A DNA stretch of 64,000 nucleotides, taken from positions 247,001 through 311,000 of the forward strand of contig NZ_CP116887.1 in NCBI RefSeq assembly GCF_028421645.1, in the 5' to 3' direction. This document shows, one piece after another, positions 42,770-51,451 of the stretch (the stretch's first letter is position 1; each line of letters starts with the position of its first letter). This DNA comes from Aneurinibacillus sp. Ricciae_BoGa-3 (lineage in GTDB: Bacteria > Bacillota > Bacilli > Aneurinibacillales > Aneurinibacillaceae). Under the pieces are notes generated by a model that saw nothing but the letters and a program-made list of their open reading frames with translations, did not search any database and was not told the origin of the DNA. Both the position numbers and the translations under genes were made by a program.

Positions 42770-43343
42770 GTAAATTGATGAAATACGCCCACACACTCAT
42801 GATTTTTTGATTTCTCAAACATAAGCGCATCTTCTTTTCTATTATATAGGAAAAGGGCGTTCTTAGATGCTGGGACATGAAAAGGCATCAACCACTCAAA
42901 TTTATGTAACTTTATAAACGATATTTTTAAGAGCCGACATGGCTCTTGTTTTACTCTAGCTGGCAGGATAATTCAATAAGAAGAAGTGACAAAATAACCT
43001 GTACAAGCTACTAAAAGGAGACGATTATGTTTTATTATGGCAAGGGAAGACGACACACCTAAAAGAAAAAAGTTAAATGAGTCCTATTGTCCAAAATAAC
43101 CAAAGAACAAGCCGAAGTGGGTTGGTTTCTGAGGCATCTCTGAAGGAGAATATTGCACTTGGGGATATGGGAGTATCGGAATTAATAAAGAGGAAGCTTC
43201 TCAGGCAATCCCTTTTTGTTCCGCTCCCATGAAAATTAGTTGTGTAACTCTTGGAAAAAGACAACACTAAAGAAGACGCAGCTCATTTATTTTTTAAAAA
43301 GAGTGCAGCGCCTAAATTCTATGTTTGTGGTATTTGCAATTGA
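42770..43343. other. Intergenic stretch with a terminator and no convincing gene
   Basis: A terminator for the dab operon lies at 42929-42953. A 51-codon frame at 43077-43232 exists but has no ribosome site, so it is not called. The right part abuts the IS110 C-terminal fragment. Confidence 0.5.
42929..42953 (+). terminator. Intrinsic terminator of the dab operon
   Basis: AAGAGCC GACAT GGCTCTT followed by GTTTT; about 160 bases after the carbonic-anhydrase-like gene. Confidence 0.75.
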
Positions 43344-44082
43344 TTAGGAAACTTCCGTAATGGTCACGGTATAACCTAAATTTTCGAGTCTTCGAACCGA
43401 ATACTGTACAATCGCTTGTTGTTTTTGCTGGTCAAAATAATCTTCTCCTAAATCACGGCTTCTACCAGAGCTGACTTAAGATATTTATTTCCGTTTTTCG
43501 CTTCATCGTGCGCCGCGCCAAATTGGCTAGTTTCTCGGGATCTTCTTCTCCATCTCCGATGGCATCAAGCATATCGCGAGAAGACAAGCCCATAATATCA
43601 GAAACAACAGAGCCCAGTTTGATATTGGCTCCTTCTAAAACCTTTTGAATCCGATTATGTTGTCTTGCTCGTTCTTCGATGATGCTGCGGCGGTAGCGAA
43701 CGAGTTCTCGTAGTTCTCGCTGATTTCGATCGGGTATAAAGCTAGCCTTTAGTAACCCATGGCGAAGAAGCTGGGCAATCCATTCCGCATCCTTCACATC
43801 GGTCTTGCGACCGGGAAGTGCTTTCATATGTTGGGCGTTAACAACTAAAAGCTCAATTCTTTCAGCCTCAAGTAAGTTTACAATCGGTTTCCAGAACACA
43901 CCCGTACTTTCCATTGCAACATGGGTACATCCATGTTCCTTAATCCAATCGATTAACTCGAGTAGAAACACGGTTTTGGTAGAAAACGTTTAAATCTCCT
44001 TTCCTTCCGGTGTCATAATACATGCCGTAATGCTGTCTTTATGAATGTCCATACCGCATGCCCGTTCAATGAGGACTTCCAT
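43344..44082 (-). pseudogene. IS110-family transposase, nonsense mutation and internal deletion
   Basis: From ATG 44082 (ribosome site AAAGGATG upstream) the frame reads MEVLIERACGMDIHKDSITA. It hits TAA near codon 31, then continues in frame with the DEDD recombinase core (HVAMESTGVFWKPI, KTDVKDAEWIAQLLRHGLL, RELVRYRRSIIEERARQHNRIQKVLE) to 43462. At about 43460 the frame breaks. A C-terminal piece in another frame, LGEDYFDQQKQQAIVQYSVRRLENLGY, ends at 43344. About half of a normal 400-residue protein, including the catalytic Ser region, is missing. The element is dead. Confidence 0.8.
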
Positions 44083-44300
44083 GGAAAAAACATCCTTTCT
44101 ACGGCTTAACATGACTGGAGGCTGGTGCAACAACCAGAGTAGGATTAATCTCCCATGAGTGTTTCCCGCAAGGGAACGACAATCTGTGATGCACCGTGGT
44201 CGTTGGAGTCAGACTAACGGTTGGCTCTATGGCACCATAGCGGATCGACCTTCCTCTCCCAGCCGTAGTATCAGTATGAACAAAAAAACCAAATTTTCAT
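44083..44300 (-). ncRNA. Candidate bridge-RNA region of the IS110 element
   Basis: In classical IS110 elements the non-coding left end, upstream of the transposase, encodes a structured bridge RNA. Here the minus strand upstream of the transposase start carries stacked hairpins: CTATGG TG CCATAG, TTCCC TTGC GGGAA and CTGGT TGTTGC ACCAG, then the transposase start. The assignment is by position and hairpin content only. Confidence 0.35.
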
Positions 44301-44483
44301 AGTCTGTGGTGCAGCGCTTGCGCTGCATGGGTGGCTGACGGGAATCTATGGTTTAATAAAAGGTGCGCTACTACTATGTAGTTGTCGGCTCTCAATAAGA
44401 TTTAGTATAAAAATTATTTTGAAGTTTTTCTTCTCATCGATCTATAATAGGAACATACGTTTCTGTTATAGAGGAGGACTAAA

Positions 44484-44816
44484 ATGAACGAGCATAGGGA
44501 TGGAGGTAATATCAAATGGAAAACTTCGTTTATGTTACCGGAGCATTCTGAGGCATTAAAACAAATACAAGAAAACCAGGAGAAAGTTGAAAAACCTATC
44601 TTGAATCAACAACGGTTCAATGAATTATCTTTCAAAATTAGTGATGCCATGATGCACAATTTATCGATCCAAGTTACATACTGGTTTGATTACAAATTGA
44701 GGACGGTTATTGGTGCAATAATCAAATTGGATACTGTAAATAAAAAACTAGTTATTGGGTCGAATCAAGTGAAAATACCTTTTGATTTGCTTGTGAATAT
44801 CAAATTAGAAATTTAG
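44484..44816 (+). CDS. YolD-family protein
   Basis: ATG 44484 follows GAGGAGGACTAAA. The 110-residue product has the YolD-like pattern: NIKWKTSFMLPEHSEALKQI at the N-terminus and a beta-rich C-terminal domain (IQVTYWFDYKLRTVIGAIIKLDTVNKKLVIG). YolD proteins are small and often encoded with Y-family polymerase UvrX on phages and plasmids; no such polymerase is adjacent here. It lies in AT-rich accessory DNA between IS110 and the integrase. Confidence 0.75.
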   Translation: MNEHRDGGNIKWKTSFMLPEHSEALKQIQENQEKVEKPILNQQRFNELSFKISDAMMHNLSIQVTYWFDYKLRTVIGAIIKLDTVNKKLVIGSNQVKIPFDLLVNIKLEI

Positions 44817-45026
44817 GAAATAAGGTAATCAGTTTTTATCTTGCTGGTTTTTTATTTACATATTAAAAATATTATCTTGGAAAGAATTTTTCCGGGAAGA
44901 AAGCCCCCTATTGTTAGATATACACGGGACAAGGCAGAGAACATTTCTCTCCCTTACCGGGTAAATAAAATTAAGCAAATGTTTAATTTTTCTACAAGCA
45001 AATTATTTTTTGAAATTTTATTTATT

Positions 45027-46078
45027 CTAAATGGATAAGTGGTTAATGGGGCTGAACTGATTGTGTTGAATTTTAATGTCTTCGTTATTCATTTGGATAT
45101 ATTTTCTAACCGTATTCATCGTGCTGTGATCCAATAATCGTTGAAGGGTAAAAGCGTCGCCACCATTCAAAATATAATATTTTGCGAACGTGTGACGAAA
45201 AGTATGTGGCGAAACACGTACTCCTGTAATTTGTTCTTTCTTCCCATAATCAGTTAAACGTTGTCGGATAACACTTGGGTCTAACTTTTCTCCATAATTA
45301 GTAAGAAAAATATTTCGGCAACGTCTTCAAAAATGGTATCTTCTTTAATTAATAATTTAATACATTTGGCTGTTCTTTGTGATAAAGGTAAAATTCTCGC
45401 CTGATTATTTTTAGCAACATGTGCAGGTACAATTATGGTCTTTTGTTCGTAGCTAAAATTGTTTGCTTGCAAGTTTAGCGCTTCTCTTACCCTGATACCG
45501 GTATCCAGCATAAATAACATCAAAACGTAATCTCTAAACCCGGCAAAAGTTCTTTGATCGGGTTGTTTGAGTAGTTTCGAAATTTGCTCTTCAGAAAAAG
45601 ATTCAATCGTGTCTTTTTCTGTTTTCAGTAATTTGATCCTTGCTGCAGGATTTTCTTGTAAATATCCCTCATCGAATAAAAATTTCAGAAAGCATTTGAG
45701 TGATCGAAGCCGTACGTTAATCGTCACAGGAGACAGACCCTTTTGATGGGCATATTTGTCAGCCAACCATTGATGGTTATCCCATATTCCTTTTTCATGT
45801 TTTAAAAAGTGAATATAGCTGCGGAGAATTTCAGTTGTTACTTCGCTAGCGCATTTCAAAGACGGATGAAAATCATTAAGGTAGGTATTGAAATATTTAA
45901 AGTGCGTCTTATGATCAATCAACGTACGTTCCCTTAGACCTTCAATTTCTTTAGCTTTAATAAAAATCTCAAATAAATCCGTAAGAGATTCCGTAGGGGT
46001 TGGCATCTCCTCTTCGATATCTTCGGTTAACCTTCGAGATACCGTTTTACGACCCTTCATTTTTGCTTGACCAGACAT
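45027..46078 (-). pseudogene. Tyrosine recombinase/integrase, frameshifted near its C-terminus
   Basis: ATG 46078 has AAGGAGG 7 bases upstream. The first 255 or so residues carry a SAM-like core-binding domain and the catalytic domain with Arg in DTGIRVREALNL. At about 45305 the frame slips. The next frame continues NIFLTNYGEKLDPSVIRQRL and SPHTFRHTFAKYY (His-x-x-Arg), LLDHSTMNTVRKYIQ (the catalytic Tyr) to TAG at 45027. All catalytic residues survive, only the frame is broken, so decay is recent or the reading is a single indel. It lies next to a tRNA-gene fragment and was probably the integrase of that element. Confidence 0.8.
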
Positions 46079-46227
46079 AAAAAAACCTCCTTAGATGGAT
46101 AGGCGATCGCCATATACCAAGGAAGCACACACGGTCTAAAATATTCTACATACACGGTCTACCTGAAAAACGCCTAGAGTCACCATATTTTAACAAGGTC
46201 GCATAAACCTTGATGTATCAACGTTTT

Positions 46228-46291
46228 TGGCGGGAGTGGGTGCGAATCGAACACACCAGCGACTACACGAGCCGCTCACTCGGTTTTGAAG
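46228..46291 (-). other. selC: 3' half of a selenocysteine tRNA gene (attachment-site scar)
   Basis: On the minus strand, 64 bases read from an anticodon loop CTTCAAA (anticodon TCA) through a long variable arm (AGCGGC / GTCGCT), a T arm with TTCGATT and an acceptor strand ending CCGCCA. The long variable arm, TCA anticodon and G before CCA indicate tRNA-Sec. The 5' half is absent and the flanking bases do not pair with the acceptor strand, so this is not a whole gene. Such 3' halves are the direct repeats made when an element integrates in a tRNA gene. An integrase gene lies 150 bases away. Confidence 0.7.
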
Positions 46292-46459
46292 TTATGAAGA
46301 GGGTGTAATGAGTAGTTACACAAAGTGTTAAAGAGTGCTTATATATCAAGGGTAGTGACTCTTTTGATGATTTGCTGTAACTGTGATTTTCATATAATTA
46401 TTCTTAGTATGGCACCAAAAAGGACACCAATTTAAAAGAGGTATAAAGCTATAAATGTT

Positions 46460-46495
46460 GGCCAGTCAATCACGACTGGCTATTTTTATTTTTTT
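46460..46495 (+). terminator. Intrinsic terminator
   Basis: GGCCAGTC / GACTGGCT stem with a 6-base loop, followed by ATTTTTATTTTTTTT. The gene it once served is gone. Confidence 0.8.
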
Positions 46496-46860
46496 TTAGG
46501 ATGGTTCTATGGAAGCAAAGCGTTGATATTGATATCCCGTTTGTTGAATTCCCAATAAAATAAAAAAAGCTCAAAATCTAAAAAAGAGCAAGTAGCACCA
46601 GAAAAACACTTTTTAAAAAAGGGCTGAGCCTCTGAGTGATGTTTGGTAGACAGATAAGCATCTCCCTTCTTATTAGAATAAAGGCAAGGCTGGTGCACGG
46701 GAATCGATTGTTTAATAAGGGGCTTCAGCAGCTTTTTTATTTGACTAATAGGCGGTTTAATAAGTCTGTTTGATGCTTATGGTTGACTGTAGGACGTTTA
46801 TCAAGCTATGGAAGTTCTAAGGACAAAAGCGGCATTACGATTGTTAAGGAGAAACAAAGA

Positions 46861-46893
46861 GGCACCTATCCTAATTGATAGGTGCTATTTTTT
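46861..46893 (+). terminator. Intrinsic terminator upstream of the Kiwa-like pair
   Basis: GGCACCTATC / GATAGGTGCT stem with a 6-base loop and ATTTTTTA tail. Confidence 0.8.
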
Positions 46894-46990
46894 ACAAACG
46901 ATTAATCATATTGTTTGTACAAATTTCAACAAATACGGAGGGATTTCCTTTGATTGTATAGAAAAAAAGTAAGAAGAGGAGTGATATTGA

Positions 46991-48019
46991 ATGGACATTA
47001 ACAACACTAACAATTTGCTTTACAAATTAAGTGAAATTTCGAATGCTCAATTAACTGAAATAGATATCTCTTTAAGCTTAGTAAGAAAACAAAAGGAATC
47101 TGATCTATTCTACCAATCGTTGGAGATATCACTTGCTATTGAAGTAAAAGATTGGCTTAAAAAGCATATCATTAAGTCGCTAAAGTCTTTAAAGACAAAG
47201 GGTCCAGAAGGTGAGGAATTATTTTATGTTGGCGATTACAATCATGAAATTAAAAAACAAGATCAAATTGCCAAGTATAATCTTTCTAAATCAGCAGAAC
47301 TGAAGGGTAAAAAAGATAAATTGTTAGCAGCAGTAAGAAATTCTGATCCCTTGTTTCAAGAGAAAGATACTAATTTTCAAATTGTTAAATTAACTTATCA
47401 GACAGAACAGGTTTTCTTTTCATTCTATAGAGGGGCTAAAAAAAGCAGCGCCAGAAAAAAAGCCGTTTTTAAAAATTCCAATCAATTTCAGTTTATTGAC
47501 CATACAATTGTAGATGTGGGCGGCAATTTTGATTTCATTTTATTACAAGACTATATCTTTATATTAAACGTTACAAATTTTGAGCATGCTTTTGACTATA
47601 GAGACCATATAAATAAATTAAGAGATGAAAACCTCACAGAAATAATTTCTATGCCATTCTTTAACGATGAAAGATCAAACAAGAGTGAATTCGAAAAACA
47701 ATGTAAAACTTATGTATATTCAAGAGGATTAGCACAAATCAAACCTGAAACACTATCCGCCTTACAGGATAAGTTTAAAGCAAGATGTAACGAGTTAGCC
47801 GAAATAAAAAGATTAGCACCAGAAGATCCAGATGAAAGAAGAGAATATATTGAGAAATTCGGAACACTATGGCAACTATTTGAATATATTGACGTTGATC
47901 AGTACAAGATCAGATTTAACGAAGGAGATAACCCAACTCCATTAATCAATTTCTTTGCAGATAAGATTGTAAAATCCTTCTTAACTGAAAGCATTAAAGT
48001 AGCACTATCTTATGAGTGA
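46991..48019 (+). CDS. kwaB: KwaB-like protein (DUF4868), Kiwa-type phage defence
   Basis: ATG 46991 follows GAGGAGTGATATTGA. The 342-residue product is soluble. Its centre carries a DUF4868-like core: HTIVDVGGNFDFILLQDYIFILNVTNFEHAFDYRDHINKL. KwaB of the Kiwa system binds DNA at the membrane and interferes with phage replication together with the membrane protein KwaA. Here a membrane-protein gene follows 46 bases downstream, so the pair looks like Kiwa with the order reversed compared with the usual kwaA-kwaB. The family call is from pattern memory and should be confirmed. Confidence 0.65.
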   Translation: MDINNTNNLLYKLSEISNAQLTEIDISLSLVRKQKESDLFYQSLEISLAIEVKDWLKKHIIKSLKSLKTKGPEGEELFYVGDYNHEIKKQDQIAKYNLSKSAELKGKKDKLLAAVRNSDPLFQEKDTNFQIVKLTYQTEQVFFSFYRGAKKSSARKKAVFKNSNQFQFIDHTIVDVGGNFDFILLQDYIFILNVTNFEHAFDYRDHINKLRDENLTEIISMPFFNDERSNKSEFEKQCKTYVYSRGLAQIKPETLSALQDKFKARCNELAEIKRLAPEDPDERREYIEKFGTLWQLFEYIDVDQYKIRFNEGDNPTPLINFFADKIVKSFLTESIKVALSYE

Positions 48020-48065
48020 AATAATAACAAGTAATTAGCCTTTCGCTCTAGAAAGGAGAGTAGAT

Positions 48066-48716
48066 ATGTGGGGGAAAAGAGAACAAACAGTTTTGTGGGG
48101 AACGGCGTACCTACCTCTTTACCTAATTATGATTTATCGTTTTATTGATAGTAATGATTTTTTTAAAAAAACCTATCTTGCTTTGTGGTTGAGCAAACAT
48201 ATAAATAAGGTTCTATTTGATTTTATTATTATAGTTCTAATAATTATATTTTCATTACTTATATATAGGAGTGTAACAAATTGGTATTTTAAAGATTTTG
48301 AAAAAGAATTGACACAACAAGGAGCAGGTGCTACATATGCGGTTAGAAAGTATGAAAAGCTAAGTGTAAATGATTATTCATTTTTCCTTATCACCTTACT
48401 TTTACCTTTGGTGTCTCTAGATTATGCATCTGTTATAAACCTAACAGTCTCGTTGTTAATTATCATAGTTGTAATTGCTATTTATGTTAAAACTGATTTT
48501 ATAAGTGTTTGTCCACTTTTCTTCACATCGGGCCGACACGTGTTCAAAGCGATTATTTCCACATCCAGTCAGGAAGAGGAAGCAATGAATCCATCACTAA
48601 AGATCTCGGCAATTATCATTACTAAAGAGAAGAACCTAAACCTTAATAATAAGTTCAAGGCAGAAAAATTAGTCAGTAATATTTACTACCTTGCAGTTAA
48701 TCGTAACCATGACTAA
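48066..48716 (+). CDS. Four-helix membrane protein, probable KwaA counterpart
   Basis: ATG 48066 follows GAAAGGAGAGTAGAT. The 216-residue product has four hydrophobic segments (about residues 10-27, 49-67, 99-117 and 121-142), then a soluble C-terminal domain with beta strands (LKISAIIITKEKNLNL). No enzyme motif is visible. Placement directly behind the DUF4868 gene suggests it is the membrane sensor or anchor of a Kiwa-like system, the role of KwaA in the known system. Sequence similarity to KwaA itself cannot be judged by eye. Confidence 0.55.
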   Translation: MWGKREQTVLWGTAYLPLYLIMIYRFIDSNDFFKKTYLALWLSKHINKVLFDFIIIVLIIIFSLLIYRSVTNWYFKDFEKELTQQGAGATYAVRKYEKLSVNDYSFFLITLLLPLVSLDYASVINLTVSLLIIIVVIAIYVKTDFISVCPLFFTSGRHVFKAIISTSSQEEEAMNPSLKISAIIITKEKNLNLNNKFKAEKLVSNIYYLAVNRNHD

Positions 48717-49041
48717 TTTTTATTCCATTTATAGTCCTAACGTTTTGCTATTATTTCGGGTACCTGTTTACCTTTTACGTTTGTTTGAATTGTGGGTGTG
48801 AGGAAAAAGTACGAACTTATCCAGTGGGAGAAAGAGAATAAGACAATAAGTGAGTTGAAAGGGGGCATAGTTCAGTTGAATAAATACTTAAGTTACAAAT
48901 TGGCTAATACACTAATGCGTCCACAGGTTTTTGTAAAAAAAGGCTCTTATCTAATCATCGATATAGAGCCCTAATAGTAATATTTTATTGGTTTCACTTG
49001 ATTTGGATTTTCAGAAGATTCATTATGAGTTTTCAATAATC
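48717..49041. other. Intergenic stretch between convergent units
   Basis: It holds the leftward terminator of the rep/xis unit (48934-48970). A 60-codon plus-strand frame from 48792 overlaps that terminator and has no ribosome site, so no gene is called. Confidence 0.5.
48934..48970 (-). terminator. Intrinsic terminator of the rep-xis unit
   Basis: On the minus strand GGCTCT and AGAGCC pair across a 17-base loop, followed by seven T. Confidence 0.65.
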
Positions 49042-49245
49042 TTATTTAAATGAATGTATAGTATCCAATTCCCCCTGGAGCCATTTAACAAAAGTATATT
49101 TGGGAATCTTAATTCTTTTGCCTATATGGACGGTATGAAATATATTAGACTTTGCAAGCTCATAAGCTTGTCTACGACCGATGCCTAGAATTCGCTGAAT
49201 ATCTATTACGTCTAAAACATCAGGATAATCATGTAGCTGCTTCAT
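49042..49245 (-). CDS. xis: Excisionase-type helix-turn-helix protein
   Basis: ATG 49245 overlaps the stop of rep by four bases (translational coupling). The 67-residue product has the Xis/MerR-like winged helix pattern: VLDVIDIQRILGIGRRQAYELAKSN followed by HTVHIGKRIKIPKYTFVKWLQ. Such proteins direct excision by a tyrosine recombinase. The integrase that would partner it lies at 45027-46078 and is frameshifted. It could also act as a regulator of rep. Confidence 0.8.
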   Translation of the reverse strand: MKQLHDYPDVLDVIDIQRILGIGRRQAYELAKSNIFHTVHIGKRIKIPKYTFVKWLQGELDTIHSFK

Positions 49246-50012
49246 TGTTGCGACCTCCGAATTTTATTGGGGATAAAGTATGCTCTGTATACAGTTTTTC
49301 CTTGATAATTATTAATGTAACATTCCGAATGTTCTGGTTGTGAATTTTTAATACCTGTTTGCGCAAGGAACTCCTCAGCTTCCCTACCATATAAAACTTT
49401 TGGCTCTACAAGATTATGACTACGCATGTATCTCTGATGTCCATTTAAGCGTGAATCTAAGATTCCTTTTGATAAATAGTGGGAGATTTTATGGTTTGTG
49501 CTTACAGAAGAACGACAATTTTTAACCCATACTCCACCATTTTGCCAAAGCGCTTGTAATTTCTCTTGAGGAATAAAAGGTAAATCTGTTACAAGGTGAA
49601 AATGAATGGCTTCTCGATTATGTGCATCTTGGAATTCAGTTACACCAATGTATTTAAAGTTTGAATTGTGACCATTCTTTGTTAAAAAGCGACATACTCT
49701 TTTTTTAAACTTGTCGAATTCTTTTTTACACTCCTGAAGGTTCTGAACGTTAATAGAACAATCATCTGAGAAGGTAAGTGTAATGAAATTGTATTTTGCT
49801 CGAAAGTTAGCTGAAAGAAGACGTTTGAGACGAGTGACCGCTCTTTTAACAGACACTTTACGGTGTTCCTCTTCCTTGGTACTTGCTTGCTCATGAAAGT
49901 GTTTTCTACCACCATGACTGGTTTTCTTGCAGACAATAGGGTATTCATAAGTAAATTCTTCAATGAGGTTGCCACTAGCGATAATTCGTGTGTAAATTAA
50001 ATTTTCTGACAT
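49242..50012 (-). CDS. rep: Rolling-circle replication initiator (HUH-type Rep)
   Basis: ATG 50012 follows TAAGGAGGATTAAGTAAC. The 256-residue product has the HUH motif in NREAIHFHLVTDLP (near residues 134-147) and, further on, NHKISHYLSKGI, where a Tyr is placed as in catalytic YxxxK/Y motifs. Upstream, FITLTFSDD fits motif I. Proteins of this type nick a double-strand origin of plasmids or of integrative elements that replicate after excision. Together with xis and an integrase it indicates a plasmid-like integrative element. A candidate origin lies just upstream. Confidence 0.8.
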   Translation of the reverse strand: MSENLIYTRIIASGNLIEEFTYEYPIVCKKTSHGGRKHFHEQASTKEEEHRKVSVKRAVTRLKRLLSANFRAKYNFITLTFSDDCSINVQNLQECKKEFDKFKKRVCRFLTKNGHNSNFKYIGVTEFQDAHNREAIHFHLVTDLPFIPQEKLQALWQNGGVWVKNCRSSVSTNHKISHYLSKGILDSRLNGHQRYMRSHNLVEPKVLYGREAEEFLAQTGIKNSQPEHSECYINNYQGKTVYRAYFIPNKIRRSQQ

Positions 50013-50840
50013 GTTACTTAATCCTCCTTAGTTAACGGTGAAAATAATCAGTATAATATCAAGGTAATTATTTTGAACCGTAAAAATTATTGGTTTCAAA
50101 AGGAGAACATCTACTACCCCTCTATAATCCATTCGGTGCTATATGGGCCGATGTATCTCCTTTTGTTAACTTTATTGTACTGGGAATGCTAGTTTTTGTA
50201 TTGTCGTACGACTGATTGTAAGGATTAATTTAAACCGTTGACACATGAGTAGCAGATGAACTTCAATAACAAATCGAAATCTATCATGAAATTCCTCAAT
50301 TAAACTCCATCTTTCTCAATAATTAACTCTCCATTTAAAAAAATGTTTTTTGAATTAGCTATGGGCTTGTTTTATGAGCTTTAAAATAATTTTTATTTAA
50401 TTTCAGTTGTAAATAAAAGGATGGTGATTGTTAATTAGTTACTTTAATATTGGTGGAATTAAAGCATACGTGATAATACTAAAGTGGACATAAAAAGCAA
50501 ATACAAATATAAAGATTGGAAGCCGAAACTTATATTGCTTTGGTGAATCAGATTTGACGGTTTTTCCCAAAAATCGAAGAAGGCGTTCGTTTCATTACAT
50601 ATTCAAAGGATAAGTGTGAAATGTTAAATCGACCAAACATCTCACTGTTTTGAAGTTTTATAGTCAGTAATTAGTTCCTATGTTCCGATACTGTCGTTGC
50701 ATAATTAATTTCTTCTATGTCTATGGTTTTGAATTTAAAAAGTTAACACAAAGAAATTATTCAATAATATGGTAAAATACATTTATGGTATATGGGGTCA
50801 GATAATGCTCTGAACCTAGCGTAAAGGCAGAGTGATATAT
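50013..50840. other. Intergenic region between rep and the BREX operon
   Basis: It contains the inverted repeat at 50097-50165. On the minus strand near 50450-50580 a short membrane-protein-like stretch (RFLGKTVKSDSPKQYKFRLP, then hydrophobic residues) without a start looks like a decayed gene tail. Before brxA a small imperfect repeat GGTCAGA...TCTGAACC at about 50798-50816 might be a regulator site. Otherwise nothing is recognised. Confidence 0.4.
50097..50165. promoter_or_regulatory. Candidate rolling-circle origin (inverted repeat with TACTACCCC)
   Basis: CAAAAGGAGAACATC at 50097-50111 is matched by GATGTATCTCCTTTTG at 50150-50165. Just inside the left arm is CTACTACCCC, similar to the TACTACGAC nick sequence of pMV158-type plasmids. 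It lies 85 bases upstream of the HUH rep gene, where such origins often sit. Confidence 0.4.
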
Positions 50841-51431
50841 ATGGAAAACTATTCTTCGGGCTTTACATCAGAACGACTTTTTAAAACGGAAATGAAAATG
50901 ATGTTATCTCTACGCCTCGAAGGAACAAGTGAAGATAATATTCGCAAAAAAATCATTGAAGAAAATCTGTTTCAAAAACGTAGTATGGGAGCAATTCAAA
51001 GTACGTTAGCAATGGTTACTCGCCGTTTAAAGGTAATAGATGGAACATTAGCTAATTTCTTTTTACATAGTTCTCGCTTTGATGAACAAGCAATTCTTTT
51101 ATACAGTTTTTTGCAAACATATCAATTTCCACTCGATTTTGTGATTCAAGTCGTACGGTATGCTTACGAATTCGAACGGAAAGTTGTAACGAATGAATCA
51201 ATCCAGGCTTTTTTTGAACGAAAAGAAGAAGAAAGTGAAATTGTTTACGCCTGGTCCGAACAAACCAAGAAGAAGTTGCGTCAAATTATGCTGTTGTTTT
51301 TTACGGAGTGTGGCCTGCTGATGCAGGAAGACAAATGGTATGTTGCCACGCCTATTCCCATCAGCAAAGAGTTAAAAGAATATACGGTAGAGAAGGCTCC
51401 TTTGCTGCTTCTTGTCACTTTAAACAAATAG
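50841..51431 (+). CDS. brxA: BREX protein BrxA (DUF1819)
   Basis: ATG 50841 is taken as start; a GTG at 50832 in frame is possible and neither has a strong ribosome site. The 196-residue product is helical, with a BrxA-like opening (GFTSERLFKTEMKMMLSLRLEGTSEDNIRKKI). BrxA is a small DNA-binding protein of the BREX phage-exclusion system. It is the first gene of a rightward operon that runs past the window end; brxB follows 20 bases after its stop. Identification is mainly by size, composition and position in the operon. Confidence 0.8.
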   Translation: MENYSSGFTSERLFKTEMKMMLSLRLEGTSEDNIRKKIIEENLFQKRSMGAIQSTLAMVTRRLKVIDGTLANFFLHSSRFDEQAILLYSFLQTYQFPLDFVIQVVRYAYEFERKVVTNESIQAFFERKEEESEIVYAWSEQTKKKLRQIMLLFFTECGLLMQEDKWYVATPIPISKELKEYTVEKAPLLLLVTLNK

Positions 51432-51451
51432 AAAATAGGAGAAATTCAAGG

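Larger units (their letters stand above)
46292..46990. other. Gene-free stretch of about 700 bases
   Basis: AT-rich, with two intrinsic terminators (46460-46495 and 46861-46893). Short open frames on both strands lack ribosome sites and family likeness. I see no complete gene. Confidence 0.5.

Noticed and set aside
43077..43232. 51-codon plus-strand frame
   Set aside because: No ribosome site and no family likeness.
46228..46291. Reading the tRNA fragment as tRNA-Leu (CAA) or tRNA-Ser
   Set aside because: Leu would need A before CCA and a shorter variable arm; no Ser anticodon fits. The TCA anticodon with a 22-base variable region fits tRNA-Sec best.
46507..46698. 63-codon minus-strand frame
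   Set aside because: No ribosome site and low-complexity content in a region of decayed DNA.
48792..48974. 60-codon plus-strand frame after the Kiwa-like pair
   Set aside because: GTG start without ribosome site, and its end overlaps the leftward terminator of rep-xis.
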